From Lishizhenia tianjinensis (GTDB lineage: Bacteria > Bacteroidota > Bacteroidia > Flavobacteriales_D > Crocinitomicaceae), in NCBI GenBank assembly GCA_943330745.2, contig CALQIX020000017.1, positions 1 to 64,000 of the forward strand: a DNA stretch of 64,000 nucleotides, in the 5' to 3' direction. The translations under genes and the position numbers were made by a program. Numbering within the stretch: the first letter of the stretch is position 1; every line of letters starts with the position of its first letter. The notes beneath the pieces are model-generated. The model was given only the letters and a program-made list of their open reading frames with translations. It did not search any database and had not been told where the DNA came from. Of this stretch, positions 17,978 through 26,781 are shown in pieces.

Positions 17978-18553
17978 ATGAAAACTGGATTGTTAATTGG
18001 GACCTTTGCCTCCCTTTTGTGGTTTTGCACCAAATTGGCTTTTTTTGGAGCAGGTTTTTCTTCGGATTCTGTGAATGGATTTGTCTTTCTGAATATGTTT
18101 TTAGGAACCTTTGCCGTAGCTTTTGGTTTGTATTTGGTGAAGAAAAAAGGGCTAGAAAGTAATATTTTGACCGATATTAAAAATGCAATGGTCCCAGGTG
18201 TTTCTTATGCTGTTTTGACAAGCATTTTCATTTTTTTGTATTATGGAAAAATTGACAAAAGCTTTAATGAACGCCAATTGACAAAAACCTATAAACAAAT
18301 TGATAAAATCTTAAGCGATTCGGTTCAAGTAAAGAAAATAAAAACAGATAATCCTCAATTCAAGGCATATTCCAAAGAACAATTGTTTTCAGAAATGAAG
18401 AAAAGCCCTGAAATGTTCTTTAGTGCTGAATTCACAATGACACTTTCTTTGTTGGCATTAATGGTTTATGTAACCTTGAATAGTGTGTTAATCGCAGTAG
18501 TTTATCGGAGATTTATTTTTCGACCGCAATTTACGGAGGAAAATAAAGGTTAA
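17978..18553 (+). CDS. DUF4199 domain membrane protein
   Basis: A 191-residue protein with an N-terminal membrane segment (LLIGTFASLLWFCTKLAFFG), a second (GFVFLNMFLGTFAVAFGLYLV), a third (VPGVSYAVLTSIFIFLYYG), a charged ~60-residue loop and a final helix (FTMTLSLLALMVYVTLNSVLIAVVY). This four-helix pattern with the loop before the last helix fits DUF4199, a Bacteroidota family of unknown function. It begins 1 bp after the rho stop, so it is probably co-transcribed with rho. Confidence 0.75.
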   Translation: MKTGLLIGTFASLLWFCTKLAFFGAGFSSDSVNGFVFLNMFLGTFAVAFGLYLVKKKGLESNILTDIKNAMVPGVSYAVLTSIFIFLYYGKIDKSFNERQLTKTYKQIDKILSDSVQVKKIKTDNPQFKAYSKEQLFSEMKKSPEMFFSAEFTMTLSLLALMVYVTLNSVLIAVVYRRFIFRPQFTEENKG

Positions 18554-18677
18554 AATCAAATCTACTGAGGAGGAAGAATAGTGCAGTAAAACTACTGGCT
18601 TTTCCCAATAACAGGCGAAACTTTATCTAACAATGTTTTTTTACGCGAATGATTTAGACGAAAGCTATGTCTAAGAA

Positions 18678-20033
18678 CTACTTCCAGCAAAGAAGCATCA
18701 ACCAACCCGCTACCAATATCAACAAGCTAATTACCAGCACAATTGTTCGTGTTAAACTAACTGTAATTTCTTTCGTGTCAGTTGCAGTTTCCTTGGACAT
18801 AATTGTCATGATCAGTCTCAAGTAAATATAAACACCAATTGCTGAGTTAACTAGAGCAAAGACAATCAACCAAGGGTAATAAGACCAAACACTAGAAAAC
18901 AACATTAATTTCCCAAAAAAACCGGTCATTGGTGGAATTCCCGATGTTGATAACAAAGCAGTAATCGCCACCAAACCAATTAGCGGTTTGCGATAACCAA
19001 TACCTTTAAAGGAAGCTATTTCATCCGTATCATCATTCAAGATCATTGAAATCGTTAATAGAGCAACAACAGAAGTTCCGTAACCTAACATAAAAACCCA
19101 CAATGTGGAATCGCTTAATGCACTCGGGTACAAAATAGCCATCAATGCATATGCTCCATTTGTAATACTCGAATAGGCCATTAATCGCTTGAATTTGGTT
19201 TGAACGAGTGCTGATAAATTCCCTATAAACATTGAAATACCGATTAAGACAGCAATTAAGATAGACCAGAAATCGTATAAGCCTCCAAAAGCCAAGTGAA
19301 AAAACTTAATAAACGCGTAAATCCCAACTACCTTAACAACGGATGACATATATCCCATAAATACCGTTGGACTACCTTGATAAACATCGGGTACCCAGAA
19401 ATGAAAAGGAGCAACACCAACTTTAAAGAGAAAAGAGGCTAAAATAAAAATCATTCCAACATACAACATCGCATTGCCGGATGAATTAATTGTTTTAGAT
19501 AGAATCTCGGATAACTCAAAAGATTGTGTTGCACCGTATGTTAAAACAACACCAAACAACAAAAGACAGGTTGCAAATGCACCCATGAAAAAATATTTTA
19601 CTGCAGCTTCTGAAGATTCAGAAACCCCTTTTCTTGAACCTGCTAGCACATATAAGGGAATGGATAAAATCTCCAATCCAAGGAAAAACATAAATAAATC
19701 GGTAAATCCAATCAGAATAATTCCTCCACAAAGAGAAAATAATAATAAGGCATTATAATCCCCGGCATGACTTTTTTCCTCTAAAAATTCTTTTTGTCCA
19801 GAAAGTACTATTAATAGTGTTAGTAAAATGGCCAATACAACAAATCCATTTCCAACCTGATTAAATTCCAGTAAATTATATTCCGCAGGAAGTATGTTCA
19901 ATGGATAATGCTGAACAACAGCAGCTCCAATTAAACCAATTACAGAAACGAGTGTAGTTAGCTTTGGTTGATTGTAAATACCTAAAAATAAAGCAATAAT
20001 TCCTGTTAGAAATAATACGATGATAGCCTCCAT
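18678..20033 (-). CDS. nuoN: NADH-quinone oxidoreductase subunit N
   Basis: NuoN is one of the three antiporter-like proton-pumping membrane subunits of respiratory complex I. The protein has 451 residues and about 14 hydrophobic helices. Family motifs are visible: LLFSLCGGIILIGFTDLFM, FLGLEILSIPLYVLAG with the conserved Glu of helix 5, FKVGVAPFHFWVPDVYQG, RLMAYSSITNGAY and GIPPMTGFFGKLMLF. It is the last gene of the nuo operon and starts 1 bp after the nuoM stop. A 124-bp gap separates its stop from the convergent DUF4199 gene, and I see no convincing terminator hairpin there. Confidence 0.95.
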   Translation of the reverse strand: MEAIIVLFLTGIIALFLGIYNQPKLTTLVSVIGLIGAAVVQHYPLNILPAEYNLLEFNQVGNGFVVLAILLTLLIVLSGQKEFLEEKSHAGDYNALLLFSLCGGIILIGFTDLFMFFLGLEILSIPLYVLAGSRKGVSESSEAAVKYFFMGAFATCLLLFGVVLTYGATQSFELSEILSKTINSSGNAMLYVGMIFILASFLFKVGVAPFHFWVPDVYQGSPTVFMGYMSSVVKVVGIYAFIKFFHLAFGGLYDFWSILIAVLIGISMFIGNLSALVQTKFKRLMAYSSITNGAYALMAILYPSALSDSTLWVFMLGYGTSVVALLTISMILNDDTDEIASFKGIGYRKPLIGLVAITALLSTSGIPPMTGFFGKLMLFSSVWSYYPWLIVFALVNSAIGVYIYLRLIMTIMSKETATDTKEITVSLTRTIVLVISLLILVAGWLMLLCWK

Positions 20034-20034
20034 A

Positions 20035-21465
20035 TTAGTGGGTAGTTGTTTCGTTAAAAATAATAATTAGCTTGTCAAGACTTGGTCCAACCAGATCTGC
20101 AATGAATTGAGGAAACAATCCGATTCCAACAATGGCAATGGTTAGTAGAATAAATACTAAAATTTCATTCCAACGCAAATCTTCAAAAGATTCATTTTTA
20201 GGTGCACCAAACATACTCAACTGATAAGCTCTTAATGTATACACGGCACCAAATACAAGTGTTGTGGCTGAAAGAAGGCCAACGGCAAAGTGAAATTTTG
20301 TTAATTCTTTCAACAAGGTGAATTCACCTATAAATCCTGCAGTAAATGGCACCGAAACTGAAGCGAAAGCGATCACGGCAAACCAAAAACCAAATTTAGG
20401 AGCTAGGGTAGCTGTACCTTGCATGTGGGACAATTCACGTGTTTTTAATCTTGATTCAAGAATATCTGCTACAAGGAACAATCCGATGGCGATTAAAGAG
20501 TGATTGACAATTTGTACCGATGCTCCAACGAGTGCATTTTTGGTAAACACCATAATTCCAGCTGCTATTAATCCCAAATGACTAATGGAAGCATAAGCAA
20601 ATAATCGCTTAATATCTTGCTGTTTAATGCAAATGATCGCAGCGTATATTATACCAATAACACTTAAACTAATTACTAACCATTTAATTTCAGCGACTCC
20701 TTCGGGAGCAAGCGGAATCATCCATTTCATCATTCCAAAAAGGGCCATTTTCAACATCAGGGCCGAAAGCAGCATTGTTCCAGACATGGGTGCTGTAGTA
20801 TAGGTATCAGGCTGCCAAGTATGAAAAGGGAAAAGTGGAATTTTAATGGCAAATGCAAGCAGAAACCCTGAAATGATCCAGCACGCTTCTTTCGCCGGAA
20901 GATGAACGGCTAATAAATCAGAATAAGCGAATGAATTTGCTTTTAAACCTAACGCAATAAAAGAAAGTAGCATTGCTAATGATCCGACAAGTGTATAAAT
21001 GAAAAATTTCAACAATACTTTATTTGTTCCTTTTCCAAACCAATACAGGATCAGAAAAACTGGAATAAGTGTAAATTCCCAAAAAATATAAAACAAGATA
21101 CCGTCAGCTGCTGTAAATACTCCTAACAAACCGAATTGCATGAAAAACACAAGAGCATGAAAAACACGATTTTCGGAAGTAGCTGAATTGTTGTAATTAC
21201 TTAAGAGAATTATCGGAACGATCAAGTTTGTTAGCGCGATCATCATTAACCCTAATCCGTCATACCCAATTTGAAAAGTTAATCCGAATGGCATTTCTGT
21301 AGTTTCAAAAATGGATACAGATGAACCTGTTTCAAAATTAATTAGGTGAATTAGTGCAATAGCTGCAGACACAAAGCTACCAGCCAACCCAAATAGTTTG
21401 ATACTATTACGGGGAACAAAAAAGGAAATTAATCCTAGGACAACTGTTATAATTAGAAGTTCCAC
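20035..21465 (-). CDS. nuoM: NADH-quinone oxidoreductase subunit M
   Basis: NuoM is a proton-pumping membrane subunit of complex I. The protein has 476 residues with about 14 helices and the expected motifs: FYIFWEFTLIPVFLILYWFG (conserved Glu), FAIKIPLFPFHTWQPDTYT, LLSALMLKMALFGMMKW (pump Lys), IKRLFAYASISHLGLIAAG, and FTAGFIGEFTLL. Its start overlaps the nuoL stop by 13 bp, and nuoN begins 1 bp after its own stop, which fits tight translational coupling in the operon. Confidence 0.96.
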   Translation of the reverse strand: MELLIITVVLGLISFFVPRNSIKLFGLAGSFVSAAIALIHLINFETGSSVSIFETTEMPFGLTFQIGYDGLGLMMIALTNLIVPIILLSNYNNSATSENRVFHALVFFMQFGLLGVFTAADGILFYIFWEFTLIPVFLILYWFGKGTNKVLLKFFIYTLVGSLAMLLSFIALGLKANSFAYSDLLAVHLPAKEACWIISGFLLAFAIKIPLFPFHTWQPDTYTTAPMSGTMLLSALMLKMALFGMMKWMIPLAPEGVAEIKWLVISLSVIGIIYAAIICIKQQDIKRLFAYASISHLGLIAAGIMVFTKNALVGASVQIVNHSLIAIGLFLVADILESRLKTRELSHMQGTATLAPKFGFWFAVIAFASVSVPFTAGFIGEFTLLKELTKFHFAVGLLSATTLVFGAVYTLRAYQLSMFGAPKNESFEDLRWNEILVFILLTIAIVGIGLFPQFIADLVGPSLDKLIIIFNETTTH

Positions 21466-23387
21466 AGCTTGAAATAAATTAAATAATAACTAATTAAACC
21501 AACGATTCCCAAAATCATCCAGAAAAAGTAACTCGACAAAATCCCTGTTTGAATTTTGCGGATTTGAGAACCTGAAAAACTGATCACTTGAGTTAAAAGT
21601 CCAATTCCTTTAACTAAAATTCTATTTTCTACGAATGGTAGTACTTTTGATGCTTTCCATTCAACTGATTTTACAAATAAAGCATTGTAAATCTCATCAA
21701 AATATAATTTTTTGGAGGAAAGTTTCTCCCATCCGGTAAAGTCATGTTCTTCCTTGGTTACTTTTTGTTTAGAAACATACATCCAGTAAGAAATACCTAT
21801 AATTAAGAAGGTAATAATACTTGTTCCAATCATGATTCCAACAGCCGAACTTGTTTCTATATGGTGTGGATGAATTTTGTCTAATCCAAACGTTCCATGA
21901 TTCAGAAAATGATCCAACCAATGTGAGCCATTTGAAACAATAAAATCAGGTAGATTTAGTGCACCACCAAGTACAGAAAATATGGCCAGAACAATCAAGG
22001 GTAGTGTCATAACACTCGGACTTTCATGTAAATGTTCTTGCGTGTGATGATCCCCTCTAAATTGACCAAAAAACACCAAAAAATACATACGAAACATATA
22101 TATGGCAGTTAGAGAAGCCGATAAAATCAATAAAGAAAAAATCACTGGACTATGCACAAAACCAGCGGCCAAAATCTCATCTTTTGAGAAAAAACCTGAT
22201 AATAACGGGAAACCTGCAATTGCTAAGGTTCCTAGTAAGAAAACGAGGTGCGTTACGGGCATGTATTTTTTCAATCCACCCATTTTTGTGATATCTTGTT
22301 CGTGATGATTCGCGTGAATTATACTACCTGATCCAAGAAACAATAGTGCTTTGAAGAATGCATGAGTTGTAACATGGAAAATAGCTACAGTATATGAACC
22401 CAATCCAAGCGCAACAAACATTAAGCCCAACTGAGATACGGTGGAATAGGCTAGCACTTTTTTAATATCGTTTTGACGCATCGCAATAAACGCAGCTACA
22501 AGCGATGTCGCAAGACCAATGTATAAGATAATATGTTGTGTATAGGGTGCTAATTCGAATAAGAAATTGGAACGAACAACCAGGTAAATTCCAGCTGTAA
22601 CCATTGTTGCGGCATGAATTAATGCAGAAACGGGAGTTGGCCCAGCCATTGCATCTGGCAACCAGGTAAATAATGGTATTTGGGCAGATTTTCCAGTAGC
22701 GGCAATGAACAAACACAAGGTAATTCCAATAATAGCGACAGAATCAGTGGCAATTGAAAGTGACTTCATTTTTTCAGCAATCACAGAAAACTCAAGTGAG
22801 CCAAATAGATTGATTAATAAAAAACAACCAATTAACAAACCTAAATCCCCTATTCGATTCATCACAAACGCTTTTCGGGCAGCCAATGTATTTAACAATC
22901 CTTTTTCTTTGTCGTTATAATGAAACCCAATCAATAGATACGAACAGATTCCAACTCCTTCCCATCCAAAAAACAGCATGAAATAACTACTTCCTAACAC
23001 CAAAATTAACATGGAGAAAATGAATAAATTCAAATAGGTGAAGAACTTATAAAAACCTGGGTCTCCCTTCATATATCCCATGGAAAAAATATGAATCAAC
23101 GAACCAATTCCGGTAATTATCATTGTCATCCAAATTGCCAAAGCATCTACTTGTAATCCTGCATTCAGACTGAAATCAGTAAGTTTTAATAGAGAAAACA
23201 AAGGAACATTAACTACTGAATCAAGCGAAAGAAAAATGCTGAAAGAAATAACGAATGGTATTGCGACCATAAGAGTGCCAATTGTTCCAACTACAGTTTC
23301 GGACAAATTCTTTCCAATTGTCCCATTTAGAATACCCCCAATAAGTGGAAAAAGTAAAACTAATAGTATTAACGTTTCAGTTCCCAT
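21453..23387 (-). CDS. nuoL: NADH-quinone oxidoreductase subunit L
   Basis: NuoL is the distal antiporter-like pump of complex I and carries the long lateral helix. The protein has 644 residues. Motifs include FFGWEGVGICSYLLIGFHY (essential Glu), KAFVMNRIGDLGLLIG, AQIPLFTWLPDAMAGPTPVS, ALIHAATMVTAGIYLV, IKKVLAYSTVSQLGLMFVA, FFKALLFLGSGSIIHA and FPLLSGFFSKDEIL. The last ~120 residues form the lateral helix and terminal membrane anchor. nuoK ends 3 bp upstream and nuoM overlaps its 3' end. Confidence 0.97.
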   Translation of the reverse strand: MGTETLILLVLLFPLIGGILNGTIGKNLSETVVGTIGTLMVAIPFVISFSIFLSLDSVVNVPLFSLLKLTDFSLNAGLQVDALAIWMTMIITGIGSLIHIFSMGYMKGDPGFYKFFTYLNLFIFSMLILVLGSSYFMLFFGWEGVGICSYLLIGFHYNDKEKGLLNTLAARKAFVMNRIGDLGLLIGCFLLINLFGSLEFSVIAEKMKSLSIATDSVAIIGITLCLFIAATGKSAQIPLFTWLPDAMAGPTPVSALIHAATMVTAGIYLVVRSNFLFELAPYTQHIILYIGLATSLVAAFIAMRQNDIKKVLAYSTVSQLGLMFVALGLGSYTVAIFHVTTHAFFKALLFLGSGSIIHANHHEQDITKMGGLKKYMPVTHLVFLLGTLAIAGFPLLSGFFSKDEILAAGFVHSPVIFSLLILSASLTAIYMFRMYFLVFFGQFRGDHHTQEHLHESPSVMTLPLIVLAIFSVLGGALNLPDFIVSNGSHWLDHFLNHGTFGLDKIHPHHIETSSAVGIMIGTSIITFLIIGISYWMYVSKQKVTKEEHDFTGWEKLSSKKLYFDEIYNALFVKSVEWKASKVLPFVENRILVKGIGLLTQVISFSGSQIRKIQTGILSSYFFWMILGIVGLISYYLIYFKLWNF

Positions 23388-23390
23388 CGA

Positions 23391-23720
23391 TTACCCTTTT
23401 AAATTGTTAAATAAGTCTGCGTCAATATTTCGTTTATTTCGGTAGGCAAGAATAAGAATAGAAAGACCAACAGTTGCTTCTGCCGCTGCGACAACTACAA
23501 TAAAGAAAACAAAAATTTGTGCATCGCCTTGATTGAAATAGCTGGAAAATGCAACAAGCAAAAGATTTACAGAATTCAGCATTAATTCAATACACATCAA
23601 CATGACAATCATATTTTTGCGTGTCATTAGTCCAATTGCTCCAATTGAAAATAGAATGGAGGAGAGGATAACGTAGTAATCTACTGTTAACCCTTGTGTT
23701 ATAGATAAAACTGCTGGCAT
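23391..23720 (-). CDS. nuoK: NADH-quinone oxidoreductase subunit K
   Basis: NuoK is a small three-helix complex I subunit with two membrane Glu residues needed for proton transfer. The protein has 109 residues: YYVILSSILFSIGAIGLM, NMIVMLMCIELMLNSVNLLL (the conserved E in the second helix) and FFIVVVAAAEATVGLSILIL (the second E). The C-terminus NIDADLFNNLKG is typical. It sits between nuoJ and nuoL with 2-3 bp gaps. Confidence 0.96.
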   Translation of the reverse strand: MPAVLSITQGLTVDYYVILSSILFSIGAIGLMTRKNMIVMLMCIELMLNSVNLLLVAFSSYFNQGDAQIFVFFIVVVAAAEATVGLSILILAYRNKRNIDADLFNNLKG

Positions 23721-23722
23721 AA

Positions 23723-24229
23723 TTAATCAATGTGTTGTTTTTCTCTTTTGGCAAGCAAAACAGCTCCCACCATAGCAGAGATGAATAAAATCGATGAAAC
23801 CTCAAAGGGAACAACGTATTTGGAGAACAAAAGAGTTCCTAAATTTTCAACTAAACCAACGTCACTTTTAACAATGGTATTAGTAAAGGTTATACCGTCT
23901 TTTAATGCGGCCAAAATCACAAGTAGAAGTGCTCCACCGGCAATTACTGCTGTAAAAGAAATAGGATGATTTGTTTTCCTCTCATCAACCTTATTTAAAT
24001 TTAATAGCATAAGAACGAAAAGGAAAAGAACCATAATTGCACCGGCATAAACGATAATATTTACAACGGCAATAAATTGAGCATTCATTAATATGAAATG
24101 TCCAGAAATAAAGAAGAATGTAATTACTAAGTAAAGTACGCTTCTAATTGGGTGTTTACTGAGAATCACCATCAGTGCTGAACCGATTGTCATTCCGCCC
24201 AAGATAATTGAGATTAATTCTAATATCAT
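23723..24229 (-). CDS. nuoJ: NADH-quinone oxidoreductase subunit J
   Basis: NuoJ is a five-helix membrane subunit of complex I that holds the pi-bulge helix near the quinone end. The protein has 168 residues with ALMVILSKHPIRSVLYLVITF, then QFIAVVNIIVYAGAIMVLFLFVLMLLN, the most conserved part of the family. Its start overlaps the nuoI stop by 4 bp (ATGA-type) and nuoK follows after 2 bp. Confidence 0.96.
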   Translation of the reverse strand: MILELISIILGGMTIGSALMVILSKHPIRSVLYLVITFFFISGHFILMNAQFIAVVNIIVYAGAIMVLFLFVLMLLNLNKVDERKTNHPISFTAVIAGGALLLVILAALKDGITFTNTIVKSDVGLVENLGTLLFSKYVVPFEVSSILFISAMVGAVLLAKREKQHID

Positions 24230-24768
24230 ATTGCTCCTCTTTTTCCTGTGTTTTGCCTAAGGGTGATGTCAATTCTATCATCTATTGACTCAACCAATTT
24301 ATCTTTCCCATAAATAAAGTCCGCTCGTTCAAATTCAGTTGGAACAATTCTATCGGTAAGAAAAATCGCCTCTTTCGGACATGCTTCTTCACAAAGACCA
24401 CAAAAAATACATCTCAACATATTAATTTCATAGGTTGAAGCATATTTTTCTTCTCGGTATAAATTTTCTTCGCCGCGCTTTCTTTCATCTGCTACCATAG
24501 TAATTGCTTCTGCAGGACAAGCTACTGCACACAATCCACATGCTGTACAATTTTCTCGTCCTTCTTCGTCACGTTTTAATACGTGCTGACCGCGATAAAC
24601 AGGTGCGAAAACACGAATTTCTTCTGGGTATTTGATTGTTTTTTTTCGTTTTAAAATATGTTTCATTGTAATCATCATACCACTAAAAATGGCAGGTAGA
24701 TACAACTTCTCAATGAAAGTCATTGGTTTGTCAGAAACAACTTTTTTTCTATTCGTAAAGCTTTCCAT
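24226..24768 (-). CDS. nuoI: NADH-quinone oxidoreductase subunit I
   Basis: NuoI carries the two [4Fe-4S] clusters N6a and N6b in the peripheral arm of complex I. The 180-residue protein has two ferredoxin motifs, CTACGLCAVACPAEAI (~77-92) and CIFCGLCEEACPKEAI (~117-132), each C-x2-C-x2-C-x3-CP. The N-terminal amphipathic part (MTFIEKLYLPAIFSGMMITM) docks on the membrane arm. nuoH ends 12 bp upstream; nuoJ overlaps its stop. Confidence 0.97.
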   Translation of the reverse strand: MESFTNRKKVVSDKPMTFIEKLYLPAIFSGMMITMKHILKRKKTIKYPEEIRVFAPVYRGQHVLKRDEEGRENCTACGLCAVACPAEAITMVADERKRGEENLYREEKYASTYEINMLRCIFCGLCEEACPKEAIFLTDRIVPTEFERADFIYGKDKLVESIDDRIDITLRQNTGKRGAI

Positions 24769-24780
24769 TTCTTTTAATTT

Positions 24781-25809
24781 TTAGAACCAACCTTTGTTAA
24801 AGGCGATCACTATAGCTGTAATTAACATATTAATTATGGCGGCTGGGATAAGTGTTTTCCAACCCAAATGCATTAATTGATCAAATCGGAATCGCGGAAT
24901 TGTCCATCGAATCCACATGAAAACAAAAATGAACAAAAATGTTTTGGTGAAAAAAGCTAGTACACCCAATATTGCTAGCGTATTGCCATCAAAGTAATCC
25001 ATGCCTGGAAAGTTATATCCTCCAAAGAAAAGAATTGCCATCAACGCAGAAGAAATAAACATAGAAACATACTCGGCAAACAAAAATAGACCTAGTTTCA
25101 TGGAAGAATATTCCGTGTGATAACCACCAACTAGTTCAGATTCGCATTCCGCCAAATCAAAAGGAGCTCTATTTGTTTCAGCAAGGGAACAAATAAAGAA
25201 AATTAAGAAACAAACGGGTTGATAGAAGATATTCCAATTCATCCCGTGTTGACTTTTAACAATATCAGTCAGACTTAAACTTCCTGTAAGTAAAATGATA
25301 GTAATCAAAGAAATACCCATCGCTAGCTCGTATGAAATCATTTGGGAGGAAGCGCGTATTGCACCAAAAAGTGAGTACTTATTATTGGAAGCCCAACCAC
25401 CAATCATGATCCCATAAACTCCAATAGAAACAACTCCAAAAATGAATAAAACGCCAATATTAAAATCAGCAATTTGAAGGGAGATTTGTCTTCCGAAAAT
25501 TTCAATTGGCGGTCCCCATGGAATTATTGTACTTGTGATTAATGCTGTGAACATGGAAATTCCTGGACCTATAATAAATAACCATTTGTCTGAGTTTTTT
25601 GGAATAAAATCTTCTTTCATAAACATTTTCACCCCATCAGCAATTGGTTGAAGTAAACCGAATGGTCCAGCGCGATCAGGTCCAATTCGATCCTGAATCC
25701 ATGCCGCCAATTTTCGTTCGAAATAAGTAGAATACGCTGCAATACCTAATGATATTAGGAAAACGATTATTACCAGTGAGAATTTTTCTATTAAAAGCGC
25801 CGTATCCAT
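24781..25809 (-). CDS. nuoH: NADH-quinone oxidoreductase subunit H
   Basis: NuoH links the peripheral and membrane arms of complex I and forms much of the quinone chamber. The protein has 342 residues and 8 helices. Family signatures are ERKLAAWIQDRIGPDRAGPFGLLQPIADGVKMFMKED, read here as consecutive pieces near residues 31-67, then AETNRAPFDLAECESELVGGYHTEYSSMKLGLF (~211-243) and FMWIRWTIPRFRFDQLMHLGWK near the end. Its ATG shares bases with the nuoG stop (1-bp overlap). Confidence 0.97.
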   Translation of the reverse strand: MDTALLIEKFSLVIIVFLISLGIAAYSTYFERKLAAWIQDRIGPDRAGPFGLLQPIADGVKMFMKEDFIPKNSDKWLFIIGPGISMFTALITSTIIPWGPPIEIFGRQISLQIADFNIGVLFIFGVVSIGVYGIMIGGWASNNKYSLFGAIRASSQMISYELAMGISLITIILLTGSLSLTDIVKSQHGMNWNIFYQPVCFLIFFICSLAETNRAPFDLAECESELVGGYHTEYSSMKLGLFLFAEYVSMFISSALMAILFFGGYNFPGMDYFDGNTLAILGVLAFFTKTFLFIFVFMWIRWTIPRFRFDQLMHLGWKTLIPAAIINMLITAIVIAFNKGWF

Positions 25810-26771
25810 TATTCAATATTTTTTGTTGGCGAATCTATTTTTGTTTCATATTTCCCTTGAGAAATTACCGAATGACGATCTACTACTCTTGGTCCGGTTA
25901 CGTTCCATTTTGCAGTATCTTTTTTCTCAAATCTACATTCGTTACATATCCACCCTGGTTTTCCTTCAATATCTTCTACTTCTCCGTATGTATCTTTTCG
26001 CGCAGTAACTCGATATACTTCATTACCGAACATCCATAGAACTACTTTTCCGGAACATTTTGTACAACTGCATTCTGCTTCCATAGGTTTCAAAAACCAA
26101 ACACGACTTTTGAAACGAAATGTTTTATCGGTCAAAGCACCAACCGGACAAACATCGATCATATTTCCAGAAAAATCATTATCGATGGCATTTTCAATAT
26201 AGGTGCTGATTTCAGCATGTTCACCTCTGTTTAATACTCCGTGAACTCGATTTTCTGTTAAATTATTGGCAACATGAACGCATCGATAACAAAGAATGCA
26301 TCGATTCATGTGTAATTTAATGGTATCGCCAATATCTATTGGGTCAAACGTTCGTTTTTCTTCTTCGTATCTACTTTTCTGCGAACCATGTTCGTATCCT
26401 AAATCTTGTAAATGACATTCACCTGCTTGATCACAAACTGGACAATCTAATGGATGATTCGCTAATAAAAACTCAACAACACCCCCACGATTTTCATGTA
26501 CTTTTTCAGATGTTTTGTTTTTTACAATCATGCCATCCATCACGTTCGTAGAACAAGATGCAACCAATTTAGGCATAGGTCTTGGATCTGCGGTTGAACC
26601 GGCAGCAACCTCCACTAAGCACGTTCTACATTTACCTCCAGTTCCAGGTAATTTGCTGTAATAACACATTGCAGGTGGAACAACCTCACCACCAATTTGC
26701 CGTGCGGCATTCAATATTGTAGTACCTGGTTCTACTTCTACCTCAATATTATCTATAGTAACTTTAATCAT
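25809..26771 (-). CDS. nuoG: Short NuoG-type iron-sulfur subunit of complex I (no molybdopterin domain)
   Basis: The protein carries the iron-sulfur relay of the NADH module. I start at the ATG at 26771 (MIKVTIDNIEVEVEPGTTIL) rather than 26789, since the longer form overlaps nuoF and adds MHRSGV. The 320 residues contain a [2Fe-2S] ferredoxin fold (Cys 36, 48, 51, 73), HPLDCPVCDQAGECHLQDLG (the His-Cys3 cluster site), RCILCYRCVHVAN...DVCPVGALT (a [4Fe-4S] site) and a late Cys set (CSCTKCSGK ... GWICNECRF). The ~550-residue molybdopterin-oxidoreductase domain of E. coli NuoG is absent. Short forms of this kind are normal in many flavobacteria, so I do not call it truncated. Confidence 0.93.
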   Translation of the reverse strand: MIKVTIDNIEVEVEPGTTILNAARQIGGEVVPPAMCYYSKLPGTGGKCRTCLVEVAAGSTADPRPMPKLVASCSTNVMDGMIVKNKTSEKVHENRGGVVEFLLANHPLDCPVCDQAGECHLQDLGYEHGSQKSRYEEEKRTFDPIDIGDTIKLHMNRCILCYRCVHVANNLTENRVHGVLNRGEHAEISTYIENAIDNDFSGNMIDVCPVGALTDKTFRFKSRVWFLKPMEAECSCTKCSGKVVLWMFGNEVYRVTARKDTYGEVEDIEGKPGWICNECRFEKKDTAKWNVTGPRVVDRHSVISQGKYETKIDSPTKNIE

Positions 26772-26781
26772 AACTCCCGAT

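Noticed and set aside
25809-26771. Truncated (broken) nuoG
   Set aside because: The short form has all cluster ligands and a clean end, sits in an intact operon and matches the usual flavobacterial length, so it is not a pseudogene.
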